A DNA stretch of 64,000 bases from Tragulus kanchil (Eukaryota > Chordata > Mammalia > Artiodactyla > Tragulidae): contig JAIOJX010000002.1 in NCBI GenBank assembly GCA_022376925.1, positions 39,394,501-39,458,500 of the forward strand, in the 5' to 3' direction. The position numbers and the translations under genes are program-made. Below the pieces are notes generated by a model. That model was given only the letters and a program-made list of their open reading frames with translations, searched no databases and was not told where the DNA came from. Of the stretch, positions 22,537 through 34,274 are shown piece after piece. Each line of letters opens with the position of its first letter. Position 1 is the first letter of the stretch.

Positions 22537-23648
22537 CCTGGAAGTCCGTGCTTTAAAGCTGAGGAGAGGGTACCAGGGGGTTCTTGTTGATGTCCCCCCA
22601 CCGGGTTTTCATTTACTACCTATACTATTGACCAATAGCACCTTTAGATGGCACAGGTGAGTCGAATGGGCAGATATAAAGAGCAATTACAGCAGTCTTC
22701 TACAAACTGCTCTGTAAGATGATATCAAAGTCAATCAGAGCCTTCACAGTAATGGACAGTCACAGGAAAGCTGTCCAGCTTTTCACCACAACCTGCTACT
22801 TAGTTTCTGTCTCCTCTGAAGAACTGAATGCAAACCACCCAGCCGTGGCAAATGCATCGAACATTAGCATGAAGTTTTGAATACGAGCAAACAGGGAAAA
22901 AGGAGAAGCTGCCGCAGGTCTGAAGTTGGAGTCACGTGATCTCAAAGTTTGTGGAAAGTTTTCCCCTTTATTCTAGCTCTGTGGCCCAGAGGTGCGTCCT
23001 TCCAAGCCGTCAACCTCGTTCCTCTTCAGCTGGCTGGGAGCTGCCTTTCCACCTTCTTTCACAAGTAAGACTTTAAACAGTTTTAATGAAATGATACTCT
23101 GGCTTTTTTTCCTCAAAATGTAGATGGAAGGGCAGCTGTAGTTTCCTTGCTAAGAATTCTTTTTCTGCCTTTCAGTTCCTTTCTGAGAGAAGTTTATTGG
23201 CACATTCTGAAGTTTTATTGCCTGGGTAGAAAATTTTAAAATTTTATTGTAGGGTAAGAGGATTGATGTTTGGTTTGCAACGCTTTTTTTTTTTTTTTTC
23301 TGTGTTGTTTTTGACGAGTTTGTGCTGACTATTAAAGGAAACATAATAGTCACTACCTTGCATTGTTTACACGTGGGAACTAAATCCAGGAGAAAATTGC
23401 TCGGTATCCATAAAAGCATGTCTCCTGCTCCTTACCCGGTCCACGCTGGGAACGGGGGCTGGGAGTGTGCGTTCAAAATGTTGCTACTCTTATTAAGTTA
23501 GGAAATGCAGATATTTTTCCAAATTCCAGTGAGTCACTCGCCTCTCATGGAACTGTGCTGTGTTACTCACAAGCATATCAGCCACAAGGCTTCCTGAAGT
23601 CCAGGACACTGCCTGAGGCATGGCCGCCAGGAGCCTCACAGCTTTGGT
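22537..23648. other. Unique sequence, no gene seen
   Basis: AT-rich unique DNA after duplication C. A T(19) run lies near 23284. No supportable exon. Confidence 0.5.
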
Positions 23649-23691
23649 CCCCGCCCCCCACCCCCCACCCCCCCACCCCCACCCCCACCCC
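23649..23691. repeat. (CCCCCA)n low-complexity tract
   Basis: Seven runs of 4-7 C separated by single A or G. The minus strand has closely spaced G runs and could form a G-quadruplex. Confidence 0.95.
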
Positions 23692-24261
23692 GTAAGCTGT
23701 GCTGGAAACCAGAGCCTCTCACGACCTCCCAGTCGCGGGTCTCCTGGTACGTGTCCTTGGGCATCTCATGGATTTGTGTTTTGGCTGCTCACCTAAATTT
23801 AAGAACCTCAGGGGACACATACTGTGTTGACTTCTTTAAAAGTGCTTTTCTATCACTAGCTTCCCTGAAGTAATGTCTTGTTGCATAAAAGACAGACATT
23901 CAAAACATTATTACTGAAGGAGGAGGCTAAATATCTTTTTATTTGTAGACAATTATTGTGGTTTTGGATGTCCTAAACGTTCTTATGAGCTCCGTTTATT
24001 CATTTTGGACTCTGATGGTAGAATATCTGTTCCATAATCCATATAAAGTTTATGATAAAAATGTCTTCTCTTTCCTTTGGGAGAAAAGGTGGGATGTGGC
24101 AGCTTTTTCCCTAAAATAGTAGCTCACAAAACTAGCTGCTAAAAACTTCTATGGTGTATGGTCACTAGCACTTATTACTAGTATGCCTTAGATTCATTCT
24201 TTTTTTTTGTTTTTAATTTGTTAGGGAGACAGCAGATTAATGGGTTGCTCATTAGAAAAAG
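23692..24261. other. Unique AT-rich sequence, no gene seen
   Basis: No repeat family or exon recognised. Confidence 0.5.
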
Positions 24262-24490
24262 TGTGCCTGCTCAGTTGTGTCTGACTCTTCTGTGACCCCG
24301 TGGACTGTAGCCTGCCAGGCTCTCTCCATGGGATTCCCCAGGCAAGAACACTGGAGTGGGTTGTCATTTCTTAATCCAGGGGATCTTTCCAACCAAGGGA
24401 TTGAACCCTGGTCTCCTGCATTGTTGGCGGGTTTTTTACCTCTGTGCCACCCGGACTTCCCCCTAACCACTGGACTGCCCAAGAATTCCC
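24262..24490 (-). mobile_element. Bov-tA SINE (antisense) plus short SINE remnant
   Basis: 24262-24464 is a reverse Bov-tA (CTCAGTTGTGTCTGACTCTT, AAGAACACTGGAGTGGGTTG, GGGATTGAACCCTGGTCTCC). 24465-24490 (AACCACTGGACTGCCCAAG) is the end of a different tRNA-type SINE, into which the Bov-tA may have inserted. Confidence 0.88.
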
Positions 24491-24899
24491 TGGGCTGCTA
24501 TTCGTATTTTGATACGGATGTTTTTAGGTATTTGGAAGTCTGGTTTGATCCCAGGATCCATGTATCTCTCAGTCAAGGAACTTTCTTCCCCCTGCTTAGT
24601 AATAGCAGGAAAAAGAAATCCACTTTCTGGTGAGAGGTGAGAATTCTGTCTGAACAGTGAGGGGCCCTCAGCTGGTGCAGATCTGATTATGCGAACTTCC
24701 TGTGCAGGAGGTGGAGCCGAGGCTGTCCGAGGAGGCCCAGAGTCTCTAGGAAACACTTCTGGGCACATTGCAAGCCTCTGAGGCTTTTTGTCACATAGAA
24801 CATGGTCACAGACGTGTTCTCTCTCCTCTGCCATTGAGCCGTTCAGATATCCTGTTTCATTTTTGGGTCAGTTTTTAGACAATGTATTTTCAAAGAAAT

Positions 24900-25330
24900 T
24901 TTCTATGTAATTTATATTGTCATATGTAGTGGCATAAGGTTGTTCATAATGCTACCTTTTAATGTTTGCGGATTGGTAACTGCTTTTTCATGGCTGGTGA
25001 TGTTCATTTATGTTCTTTCTCTTTTTTCCCCCCTTGTTCAATCTAGTGTATCAATTCTCTTGGTCTTTCCAAAGAATCATCTTTTGATTTTGTCAATTTT
25101 CTCTACATATTCTCTCTTAAAAAAGCTGTTGATTTCTGTTTATCAGTATTTCCTTTTTCCTATTTACACTGGGATTACTTTTACTTTCTAAATTTAAAGT
25201 GGAAACTTTGTCACTGATTTTAGAACTTTCTTCTTTTTAATATAGACGTGTAAAACTACACATTGCTCTCAAAACCTTTTAGTTGCATCTCAACAGTTTT
25301 TGTTATATTTTTATTTCTGATTTAGTTAGA
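24900..25330 (-). mobile_element. L1 ORF2-region fragment (antisense)
   Basis: AAGAATCATCTTTTGATTTT, TCTCTACATATTCTC, AAACTACACATTGCTCTCAA and TTTTAGTTGCATCTCAACAG read as the reverse of the L1 ORF2 reverse-transcriptase region. The reading frame is destroyed. Confidence 0.65.
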
Positions 25331-25335
25331 CATAG

Positions 25336-25372
25336 GCAGACTCTTGAACCAATGGGCCCCTAGGGAAGCCCT
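25336..25372 (-). mobile_element. SINE 5'-end remnant (antisense)
   Basis: CTCTTGAACCAATGGGCCCC plus TAGGGAAGCCC is only the promoter-proximal end of a tRNA-type SINE. Confidence 0.55.
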
Positions 25373-25485
25373 GATTCATGTATTTTAAAATTTTGAACTA
25401 GGCACATATGTATGTATGATTGGTCTGGCTTCCTGATGAATCAACTCGTCCATCATCATGAAATGTCCCTCTTCATCTCTTAATG

Positions 25486-25706
25486 GGGCTTCCTGGGTGG
25501 TGCTAGTGCTAAAGAACCTGTCTGCCAGTGTAGGAGATGCAGGAGATGTGGATTTGACCCCTGGGTCAGGAAGACCCCCTGGAGGAGGGAAAGGTGACCC
25601 ACTCCAGTATTCTTGCTGGGCAAATCCCATGGACAGAGGAGCCTGGGGAGCTATGGACCATGGGGTCGCCAAGAGTCAGACTGAGTGACTGACCATGCAT
25701 GCACGC
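25486..25706 (+). mobile_element. Bov-tA SINE (sense)
   Basis: GGCTTCCTGGGTGGTGCTAG start, GTCTGCCAGTGTAGGAGATG, TTTGACCCCTGGGTCAGG, CTCCAGTATTCTTGCTGGGC, GTCGCCAAGAGTCAGACTGA. A 10-base internal duplication (GAGATGCAGGAGATG) lies before the B box. Confidence 0.92.
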
Positions 25707-26173
25707 ACACGAACATTTACATACAAGTTTTTGGTGTAGATGTGTTTTCAGTTCTTGTGGGTGTGTATCTAGGAGTGGAGTTGCTGGGCTGTGAGCCTGT
25801 CCTTAGACTTTCGTCTGTTAGTGTCACGCATGAGAGAGAACACAGATAATGATACTATTTGGAGCTTTGATGCCGTGCTTTATAAACAAAGTGCATATTT
25901 CTCAGCTGTCAGTTTCTCCCTACGTAGATGTATAGAGGATTTTTTCTTTATCGCACATTCAGGGATCCTCCGGCGTGTGGTCTTGGGGAGAAAAGAAGTT
26001 TCAGTGCACCTGCCAGTAGCTCTCTATCCAGACGCCTTTGGGTTGAGTCGGGCGCTTGTGTGTTTATGTGCCCTATTTACTTTCAGCTACCTTATTTTCA
26101 AAGTGGAAAAGTACGTCTTTTTCATGAGAAATCTTCTAAAATTCTGGCACCTGGTTTTGGGAACAGCACAAGT

Positions 26174-26175
<2 letters not shown>
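25707..26175. other. Unique sequence, no gene accepted
   Basis: A plus-strand open frame from 25791 continues into the GT tract and the SINE. It has no domain and is rejected. Confidence 0.45.
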
Positions 26176-26211
<36 letters not shown>

Positions 26212-26438
26212 CAAGCACAGCTGCTCATCGCTCAGTCGTGTCCAACTCTGTGCAACCCCACAGACTGTAGATCCTCTGTCCATGGGATTTCCCAGGTAAG
26301 GATCCTAGAGTGAGTTGGGATTCCCTCCTCAGGGGATCTTCCCAACCCAGGGATGGAACCTGTGTCCATTACATTGCCAGGTAGATTTTTACCACTAGTG
26401 CCACCTGAGAAGCCTTACGCACACACACACACACACAC
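26176..26438 (-). mobile_element. Bov-tA SINE (antisense) bracketed by (GT)n and (AC)n
   Basis: (GT)n at 26176-26210, Bov-tA in reverse at 26218-26416 (CTCAGTCGTGTCCAACTCTG, CTCTGTCCATGGGATTTCCC, GAACCTGTGTCC, TTTACCACTAGTGCCACCTG), then (AC)n at 26419-26438. The left GT tract is in the usual place for a Bov-tA 3' tail microsatellite. The right AC tract is at the 5' side and unexplained. The two tracts are complementary inverted repeats. Confidence 0.9.
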
Positions 26439-26732
26439 GGCATTTTTTTTTTTTCTGTAGTTATTTTATGGGAAGTGACAGAGAAGACACCATTGTAGCT
26501 GAGTGTTTAGATTCCTCTTTTTTTTTCCATGTTCTAAGTCTAAGAGTGAACCTATACTTACCGGGTTAAGAAGGATCCCAGCAAATTGCTAAGAAGCAAT
26601 GTCCCATATTCAGAAACTAGACCTCAGACAATGTGAGGGCAGGCAATTTTTATGGATATCTGTCTGAAGCTGTTAAGGAAGCATCGTATTGAGACTCATT
26701 GAGTCATAGTTGACCTGAGAGTCTTTTTTTGG
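26439..26732. other. Unique sequence, no gene seen
   Basis: Short unique interval with two T runs. Confidence 0.5.
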
Positions 26733-26903
26733 AATTAAAAAAAATGTATTTATTTCATCTATTTGGCGATGCTGGGTCGTAGTTGTGGCAGGCAGGCTCT
26801 TAGTTGTGGCACATGGGTCCAGTTCCCTGATCAGGGATCAAGCCTTGGTGTCTGCACTGGGTGTGTAGAGTCTTAGCCTCTGGACCATAAGGGAAGTCCC
26901 AAC
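26733..26903 (-). mobile_element. CHR-2-like SINE, short (antisense)
   Basis: TGTATTTATTTCATCTATTT, CTGGGTCGTAGTTGTGGCAG, TAGTTGTGGCACATGGGTCC, GATCAGGGATCAAGCC, TGGACCATAAGGGAAGTCCC. Confidence 0.85.
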
Positions 26904-27232
26904 CTTAGATTTTAAAATCTTGCCAAATAATCCTCCAGGATGAAATGTGAGTCTGCCATTAAACAAGTTTGAAAACAACATATTCATTAAAAGGAAGTTT
27001 GGGGACAAGGAACGAAGTCACTGCATGACAGCGCTCTGCCCGAGGCGAGGTGAGCACACCTGAGAGGGACAAAGCCCAGGAGGCTTCTGGATGCTGACTT
27101 GGGGGAGGACGTCAGCTGTTGGTCAGCAGTTCTCCATGCATCTGAGATGACAAGTTCTTATTTAGATTTATTTGGCATATTTATTTTGCTTCCCCAATAA
27201 AAGTAGTTTTAAAAATTGTTTCCTTTGTTACA

Positions 27233-27460
27233 TTGAAAAAGTGAAAGCGTTAGTTGCTTAGTCGTGTCCGACTCTTTGCAACCCCCTGGACTGTAGCCCT
27301 CCAGGCTCCTCTGTCCATGGGATTCTCCAGGCAAGAGTACTGGAGTGGGGTGCCATGCCCTCCTCCAGGGGAATGAATCTTCCCCACCCAGGAATCAAAC
27401 CTGAGCTTCCTGTATTGACAAGCGGACTCTTTACCAGCTGAGCCACCAGGGGAGGCCTCT
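27233..27460 (-). mobile_element. Bov-tA SINE (antisense), near full length
   Basis: GAAAGCGTTAGTTGCTTAGT, GTCCGACTCTTTGCAACCCC, CTCTGTCCATGGGATTCTCC, GCCATGCCCTCCTCCAGGGG, GAGCCACCAGGGGAGGCC. Closest to consensus of the Bov-tA copies here, so relatively young. Confidence 0.95.
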
Positions 27461-28681
27461 ACGTCAAATGCAGCTACTATAAAAACAAAACACATCTCAA
27501 TCTTTGCCACAGCTTCCCATGTCAGACGCCCTGTCGTCTGTATTTTGTATCACCAGAATGTGAGCCCCTTGAGGAGAGTGTAATCTGAATGCCTGTGTCT
27601 TTGGGGTTTAGAGTCTTGCCTGCTCGTTCCATCTTAATAGACATTTACTAATTACTCACAGTTTGCCAGTCCCTCCTGCAGACCCTGGGGGAGAAGGCCG
27701 CCAGGACAGTGGCGGGACCGTGAACACTCAGGCCCCAGGTCTGCTGGAGACAGACAGGGAAGACTTCCTGGAGGAAATGCCCTGCTGGTGCCGTCTGAAG
27801 CCTGTGCACTGGGGACTGTCACTGTAAGGGAGCAGAGAGGCTGTCTCACCCAAAGGGTGGGCAGGAGAAGGGCCGGCAAGCTTGGGGAATGGGGGTGCCC
27901 TGTGTGATGGGGAGCCTGAGTCGGGGAGAAGCAGGGACACGTGAAAGGGTTTGAGCTGGGATGCGATCTGTTTGGCATTTTATGAAAATCCAACTTTGTT
28001 GTGGGGGGACAGTCAGTTGGGGGGACAGGGTGCCCATTTGCTGGGAAGGCGGCTGAAACTCCAGCGACAGCAAGAGACCCGGAGGAAAATGGACGAGGAG
28101 GTGGATATTTTAAGACCTTCTGGTGAGAAACAGCAGAGCAAAGCTAGTTAGGGCCCAAGATTAATCAACACAAGAGAAAGGTTATAAACAAAGCAGAAAA
28201 TCCCATTTGGGACCTTCGATCCCAAGTGATGCAAACATCTGCCTAACGCAGTAAAGTTTGGGCAAAATGAAGGGAGACAAAGCGGGTAGAGACGTGTTTC
28301 TGAAAGTTCATGTTGGACACATTTTCATGCTCGAGGTGCCACCAATCTGGCAGTATAATCTGTGACCCCTTCTGTGGGCTGGCAGGGCCGTGACCCTCCC
28401 ACACAGCCCAGAGGGAGGGGTCCTGGGGTGACGGAGACCCCAAAGATGGTGTTGCAAGGAGCAGGCTCTGAGGGGTCCATCAGTGTTCGCAGTGCATATC
28501 TCAGGCCTTCGTGAGTCATACCTCGAGGCAGGCAGGTCTCCCCTGGGTGAGCAGCCCACTGTCACCACTGTGGGCAGAGTTGACCCTCCAACTGAGGCTC
28601 CCTGTGGCCTTCAGGGTCACTGTCTTGGTTTTCCTCTTAAAGCAGACAGCTTGGCTAGGATTCATGGATCCCATCAACTAT
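27461..28681. other. Unique sequence with old L2-like remnant, no gene seen
   Basis: 27548-27660 resembles an L2 3' end (AGAATGTGAGCCCCTTGAGG). 27660-28110 may be another ancient mammalian repeat that I cannot assign. No exon supported. Confidence 0.4.
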
Positions 28682-30933
28682 GGATAAAAACTGGAGAAAA
28701 ATTCAGCCTTAGACCTAGCTACCAAAAGAAAGAGAAAGGTAGGAATTTATAAAGCAAAACCCATTTCAAAAACATGTAGGAAAGAAACTGCTGAAATCTA
28801 AGTACTTGGTGTGTCTCCTTAATAAAGAAAAATTACGTTTGTCCTTATTTAACAAGGTGAGATGATAAAACAGTGGGGGAAATATGTAATGATCTGGCAG
28901 AGTTTGAGAAAGAGATGGAACTTAAAAATCACTGTTATATAAATCAGAAGAACTTGATGCTTTTGGCTGGGCAGCTGTGGTTGTGGAGGGCAGACAGTAA
29001 TAAACACAATGCCATGAGAAATAGCAACTGAAGAGTGTGGACACAAACTGAGCAATGGGGACACAAAAGAGAATTTTGAAGACAAGATTCGAAGAAAAAT
29101 CAGCACAAAGAACATACACATGCACAGGGGATCACCCTTAATTTTTACAAAGACCAAGGGCTCTTCGATGTTGGAAGAAAAATAACAAAGTCTTCTGTCG
29201 TCAGAGAGGAGACTTGCCAGTTCCAGACCTAGGGCAGGCTCCCTCATTCTCAGCATCTCATTTTATTCCCCTTAAAATTGGAAATCAGAGCGGTACCTTC
29301 ATCGGAAGGCTTGGAAAACCGAGCTTGTTGACTGAAATAAAATGCTGAGATCGGCGTCTGGATCAGGACCTGCATGCTTCTTTCTTCTTCTCTGCTTTCT
29401 CTTCCTTTTTTCCTTTCTTATCCTTTTTATTACTGTTACTGTTTACCCAAGTTCCCAGAAGGTTTGGGCAAGAAAAAAAAAAAACAAGCTATAAAAAGAC
29501 TGGAAGGAAGTGAGACAATGGTCCTTATTAGCTGTTAAGTTGATCTACCTAGAAAAGTCAAGAGCAAAATGGAGCCAGATTTCCAGACATAAGTGAATAT
29601 ATAAAATTCAATGATAATCAGCCATACTGTTACTGGTTGTTTAGAAAAGGAACTGAGGGATTTTCAATTAAAATACCAAAAAACTCTAGAATATATAGAA
29701 AATTACCTAGCAAAGAATTAATCATATTTTTAGGGGGAAAATGAAACACTATTTAAAAACATTTTAGAAAGATTTAAAAAAGATTTGTAGTATACACATG
29801 GATAGGATAAAAACTGGAGAAAAATTCAGCCTTAGACCTAGCTACCAAAAGAAAGAGAAAGGTAGGAATTTATAAAGCAAAACCCATTTCAAAAACATGT
29901 AGGAAAGAAACTGCTGAAATCTAAGTACTTGGTGTGTCTCCTTAATAAAGAAAAATTACGTTTGTCCTTATTTAACAAGGTGAGATGATAAAACAGTGGG
30001 GGAAATATGTAATGATCTGGCAGAGTTTGAGAAAGAGATGGAACTTAAAAATCACTGTTATATAAATCAGAAGAACTTGATGCTTTTGGCTGGGCAGCTG
30101 TGGTTGTGGAGGGCAGACAGTAATAAACACAATGCCATGAGAAATAGCAACTGAAGAGTGTGGACACAAACTGAGCAATGGGGACACAAAAGAGAATTTT
30201 GAAGACAAGATTCGAAGAAAAATCAGCACAAAGAACATACACATGCACAGGGGATCACCCTTAATTTTTACAAAGACCAAGGGCTCTTCGATGTTGGAAG
30301 AAAAATAACAAAGTCTTCTGTCGTCAGAGAGGAGACTTGCCAGTTCCAGACCTAGGGCAGGCTCCCTCATTCTCAGCATCTCATTTTATTCCCCTTAAAA
30401 TTGGAAATCAGAGCGGTACCTTCATCGGAAGGCTTGGAAAACCGAGCTTGTTGACTGAAATAAAATGCTGAGATCGGCGTCTGGATCAGGACCTGCATGC
30501 TTCTTTCTTCTTCTCTGCTTTCTCTTCCTTTTTTCCTTTCTTATCCTTTTTATTACTGTTACTGTTTACCCAAGTTCCCAGAAGGTTTGGGCAAGAAAAA
30601 AAAAAAACAAGCTATAAAAAGACTGGAAGGAAGTGAGACAATGGTCCTTATTAGCTGTTAAGTTGATCTACCTAGAAAAGTCAAGAGCAAAATGGAGCCA
30701 GATTTCCAGACATAAGTGAATATATAAAATTCAATGATAATCAGCCATACTGTTACTGGTTGTTTAGAAAAGGAACTGAGGGATTTTCAATTAAAATACC
30801 AAAAAACTCTAGAATATATAGAAAATTACCTAGCAAAGAATTAATCATATTTTTAGGGGGAAAATGAAACACTATTTAAAAACATTTTAGAAAGATTTAA
30901 AAAAGATTTGTAGTATACACATGGATAGGATAA
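28682..30933. repeat. Tandem duplication D (period 1123, apparently identical copies)
   Basis: 28682-29804 recurs from 29805. The offset is exactly 1123 at every point checked, with no difference noticed. The hexamer GGATAA is shared by the start of copy 1 (28682), the junction (29805) and the end of copy 2 (30928). The unit is AT-rich unique DNA containing an A(12) run and no transposable element, so the copies are not independent repeat insertions. Confidence 0.95.
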
Positions 30934-31849
30934 CTTAATAATGATAGAAATGTTAGTTTTCCAAAGTTGATCAAAATGATCAGAAGCTCTGGGAATATAT
31001 TATTTCTGGAGACAAATGAGATGAGTGTGTTAACACAGAGTCATCCTACTTGATATTGGGCACTTTTGTTAGTTCTAGGGCAACTTATCTTCGTCTGGAA
31101 TAAAACGCTAACTAAGAAGGGGTGGGAAGGAAGTGGAATAAAATCAGGACGTGAGAAGTGGCTTTCTATGGCTTATCGGAATATACTCCCACATGTTCAT
31201 AACTTCCAGCTTCTGGCCTATAAGCATTTATCATCCAGATGGCAGTTCATATTGACTCTGTATTCCAGAGTGGAATTCCAGTCCAGTCACCCTCTGGCTC
31301 AGTTCTTCCCCTCCACTACACACCTGTGGCAGGAAACTGGAAAGAACTCTGGGCACTAAGCCCGCCATCTCCTGCCTCATCCCTCTGGCTCCATCCTCCC
31401 CCGTGGGGACCCCTGAGCTGGGTTTCTGTCTCCTGATGGCCGCACAGAACCACACAGACGACCTCCATCAGAACAGCTGCCTTGGTCACTTCCTGGTCCT
31501 TCATCTTTCTATCAGAAAAACGGCACTGGTGCTCTCTCTCTTTTTCATTGAACTTAATTCTTCTGGGGATCTCATCTCTTGGCTTGAAATATCACCCATG
31601 CATCCTTGGTGCCTATATTTATGTTTACAACTTGACCTTTCCCCTGAACCCTAGACTCACTTATCCAGCACCTGTCGTGGTATTTCCAGCAGGGGGACGA
31701 TGATGAGAGATGTCTTGCTGTTGACATGTCCAGACTTCCGGTGATGGCTTAGTTCCTTGGAAGAAATGCAGTGCAGTATTTCTTGCCATCCTCTGCTCTC
31801 TGACTTCCCTTTCTCTCCTTGATTTGCTGAGCAGTGCCTTCTTAAATTT
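30934..31849. other. Unique sequence, no gene accepted
   Basis: Mixed unique DNA. Overlapping short open frames on both strands show no domain. Confidence 0.5.
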
Positions 31850-32585
31850 GGTGTTATTGAGCCATAATTGATATGCAGCACTGTATAAGTTTAAGGTGCA
31901 TGGCATCATGGCTTGACATGTTATAGGGCAAAAACAACAATGGCCACCACTGCCTTGGTGAATGCCCGTCACTTCATAGAGCTCCCAAGAGGTGCTTTTC
32001 TCTTTTAGTAAATGTCTTTTAGAATTGACTCTCTTAGCCACATTCAGATGTAGCCACACAGCAGTATTAACAATGGTCATCATATTGCACGTTACATCTC
32101 CAAGACTTATTTGCCTTATAGCTGCATGTTTGTGCCATTTGAATACTTTCATCCAACACCTACCTCCCACCTATGATTATCACAAATCTGATCTATTTTT
32201 CTATAAGGCTCTCTTAATTTTTTTTAGATTCCACATATGAGTAAAAGAATAGATATTTGTCTTCCTCTGACTTATTTCACTTAGTGCGAGGTTGGTGCGA
32301 GGTCATTCATGTTGGTGCAAATGGCAAGATTTCCTCCTTTTGATGGCTAATATTCCATACTATGCATGTTGCACATTTCCTTTATCCATTCATTCATCTG
32401 TGGAAACTTACTCTGTCTCTGTGCCTTGGCTGTTATAAATAATGCCATGATAAACCTGCGGAACAGAGAGCTCTTCAGTCTAGCGATTTTGTTTCCTTTG
32501 GATAAATACCCAGAAGTGGACTTGCTGGTCACATGGTGTTTTCATTTTTAATTTCTCAAACATATCATCAAGCTCGCACTTCCAG
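31850..32585 (-). mobile_element. Older L1 (L1M-like) 3' fragment (antisense), about 735 bp
   Basis: GAGCCATAATTGATATGCAG, GTTCCACATATGAGT-type segment at 32228, GGTTGGTGCGAGGTCATTCA, GGCTAATATTCCATAC, then GTTTCCTTTGGATAAATACC and CCAGAAGTGGACTTGCTGGT, which come from the 3' end of ORF2 in reverse. The longest single L1 piece in the window. Confidence 0.85.
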
Positions 32586-33503
32586 AGGTCCCTGCGCCCA
32601 CAGGAAGCTCCTTGGCCAGGGGCCCACAGTCTCTCCCTGCAAGGAAAGGCCCTCCAGGAGACTGGTGGGACAGCCACACAAGACTTGGGAGGCAGCAGGA
32701 TGGCCTCCTGTCCAGAGCGTTCCCAGCGCTGCAGGTAGAGACCTTGGCTCATCTTTGGTGGTGGGTGGTATCGTGGAGGAGGGAGGCAGAGCCTCTGGGG
32801 CTCACCGATGCCTTGGATTGAGGTTTCCAGGAGATGAAACGAAGACAGCTGGGAAGACCTGGGATAGTGGAATTGCATTTCCTGGAATGAGGAGAACTCG
32901 GGGAGCAGGTCATGGAGTGGGATGTGTGGATCAAGAATTAGAATTGGGTTTATTCAGGTAAAAATGCCTATCAATTATTCCAGGGGAGATAGTCAACCAA
33001 GAGATAAAGTGGAGACATATTTAAAAATATGACCTTAAATGCCTTTTCCTATCTATCGGTATTTCCATGTGGTTAATAAATACATTTGTAGCTCACATTC
33101 ATTTGCCTGGAAAATTGTCCTCAAAATGACTCATAGGATGCGTGTGACCTGTGGGTCCTTGCAAGACTGACAGGTGCAGAGCGGCCTTGGGCTGGGTGGT
33201 TCAGGAGGAGCCAAGGGTGAGCAAGGTGACTCTGGTTCCCTGGCCTTCCCCTCACACAAGCAGGACCCCACATGGGACTTTTATCCTAAAGAGACCAGCT
33301 GGGTGTAAAGAAAGTGTCCCCCAAATAGCTTCATAGCCCTGTAAAGTGGAGGGCATCTGTAGGGTCTGCCCCAGTCCTCATCTCTGGAGACACGAGTTGG
33401 TTTCAGTTTTGATTAAGGTTCCTCATTGTATTAATAACTCATGGGTTTGACACTTGACACTCAGAGGAAGACGACTCCCATGTCAGGGTCTACAGTGACT
33501 ACT
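32586..33503. other. Unique sequence, no gene accepted
   Basis: GC-moderate. The plus-strand frame starting at 32533 begins inside L1 and is rejected. Confidence 0.5.
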
Positions 33504-34041
33504 CTTTGGATCTGTTACCTGGGAGGCAGTGAGCAAGGGAAGAGCAGGACGCAAAAATAGAGATGTGCAAGTTATTGCGTTCAAGGCGCTGTGTTGTGCT
33601 TACTGAACCTTTCATTCTTTCTCTGAATCAAGAGAGATGTCAGTATCTGGGAGCGTCTGGGGGTCCTGTGACCAACACTGGTCAATAAATCAGTAAAATC
33701 GTGAATGAGGCATTAGAAGAAGGTGAGGCAAGACACTGCTTGATATGGTAAGATGGCTCCCTGGCCCCCGAAAACCTCTGGAACCAGAGAATATTCTTCA
33801 TTTCCAAGTAAAATAAAAAAACCAATCACCTCCTCCATAGAATTAGGTCCCCCTCCAATATTTCTTTTCTATTTTAGGAAGAGGAATGGTCAAGGTTACG
33901 AATTAAGCTAGGTAATCAAATCATAAATGAAATACACTTTTGATGGACTTTCAGAATTATAACTTTAACCGCACGCAAGCTTCCTGATCAGTGGCTATTA
34001 ACCGATCCCATATTTTGAGGGGCTGTGTTGACTTTTTAAAA

Positions 34042-34274
34042 TAAAGTATTTTTAAAAATATTTCTTTCTTTCTTTGTCTGCTCTGGGTTTTAGTTGTGTC
34101 ATGCTGGATCTTTCGTGTAGAGCTCAGGTTTCTAGCTGTGGGTGGGCTCAGTAGTGGCCGCGCGGGCGGAGTTGCCCTGGGGTATGTGGGATCTTAGTTT
34201 CTCGACTGGAAGTAGAACCTGTGTCCCCGGCATTGCAGGGCGGACTCTTCACCACCAGCCCCACGGAAGCCCTG
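34042..34274 (-). mobile_element. CHR-2-like SINE (antisense), copy 1
   Basis: TTTGTCTGCTCTGGGTTTTA, CTCAGTAGTGGCCGCGCGGG, GTGGGATCTTAGTTTCTCGA, GCATTGCAGGGCGGACTC, CCCCACGGAAGCCC. Confidence 0.85.

Noticed and set aside
23649..23691. CRISPR-like or structured array
   Set aside because: A simple C-run low-complexity tract. The organism is a mammal and there is no repeat-spacer structure.
27233..27460. tRNA gene suspicion from A/B-box-like motifs in SINEs
   Set aside because: The promoter-like boxes belong to tRNA-derived SINE heads. No cloverleaf with intact acceptor and anticodon stems was found at any copy.
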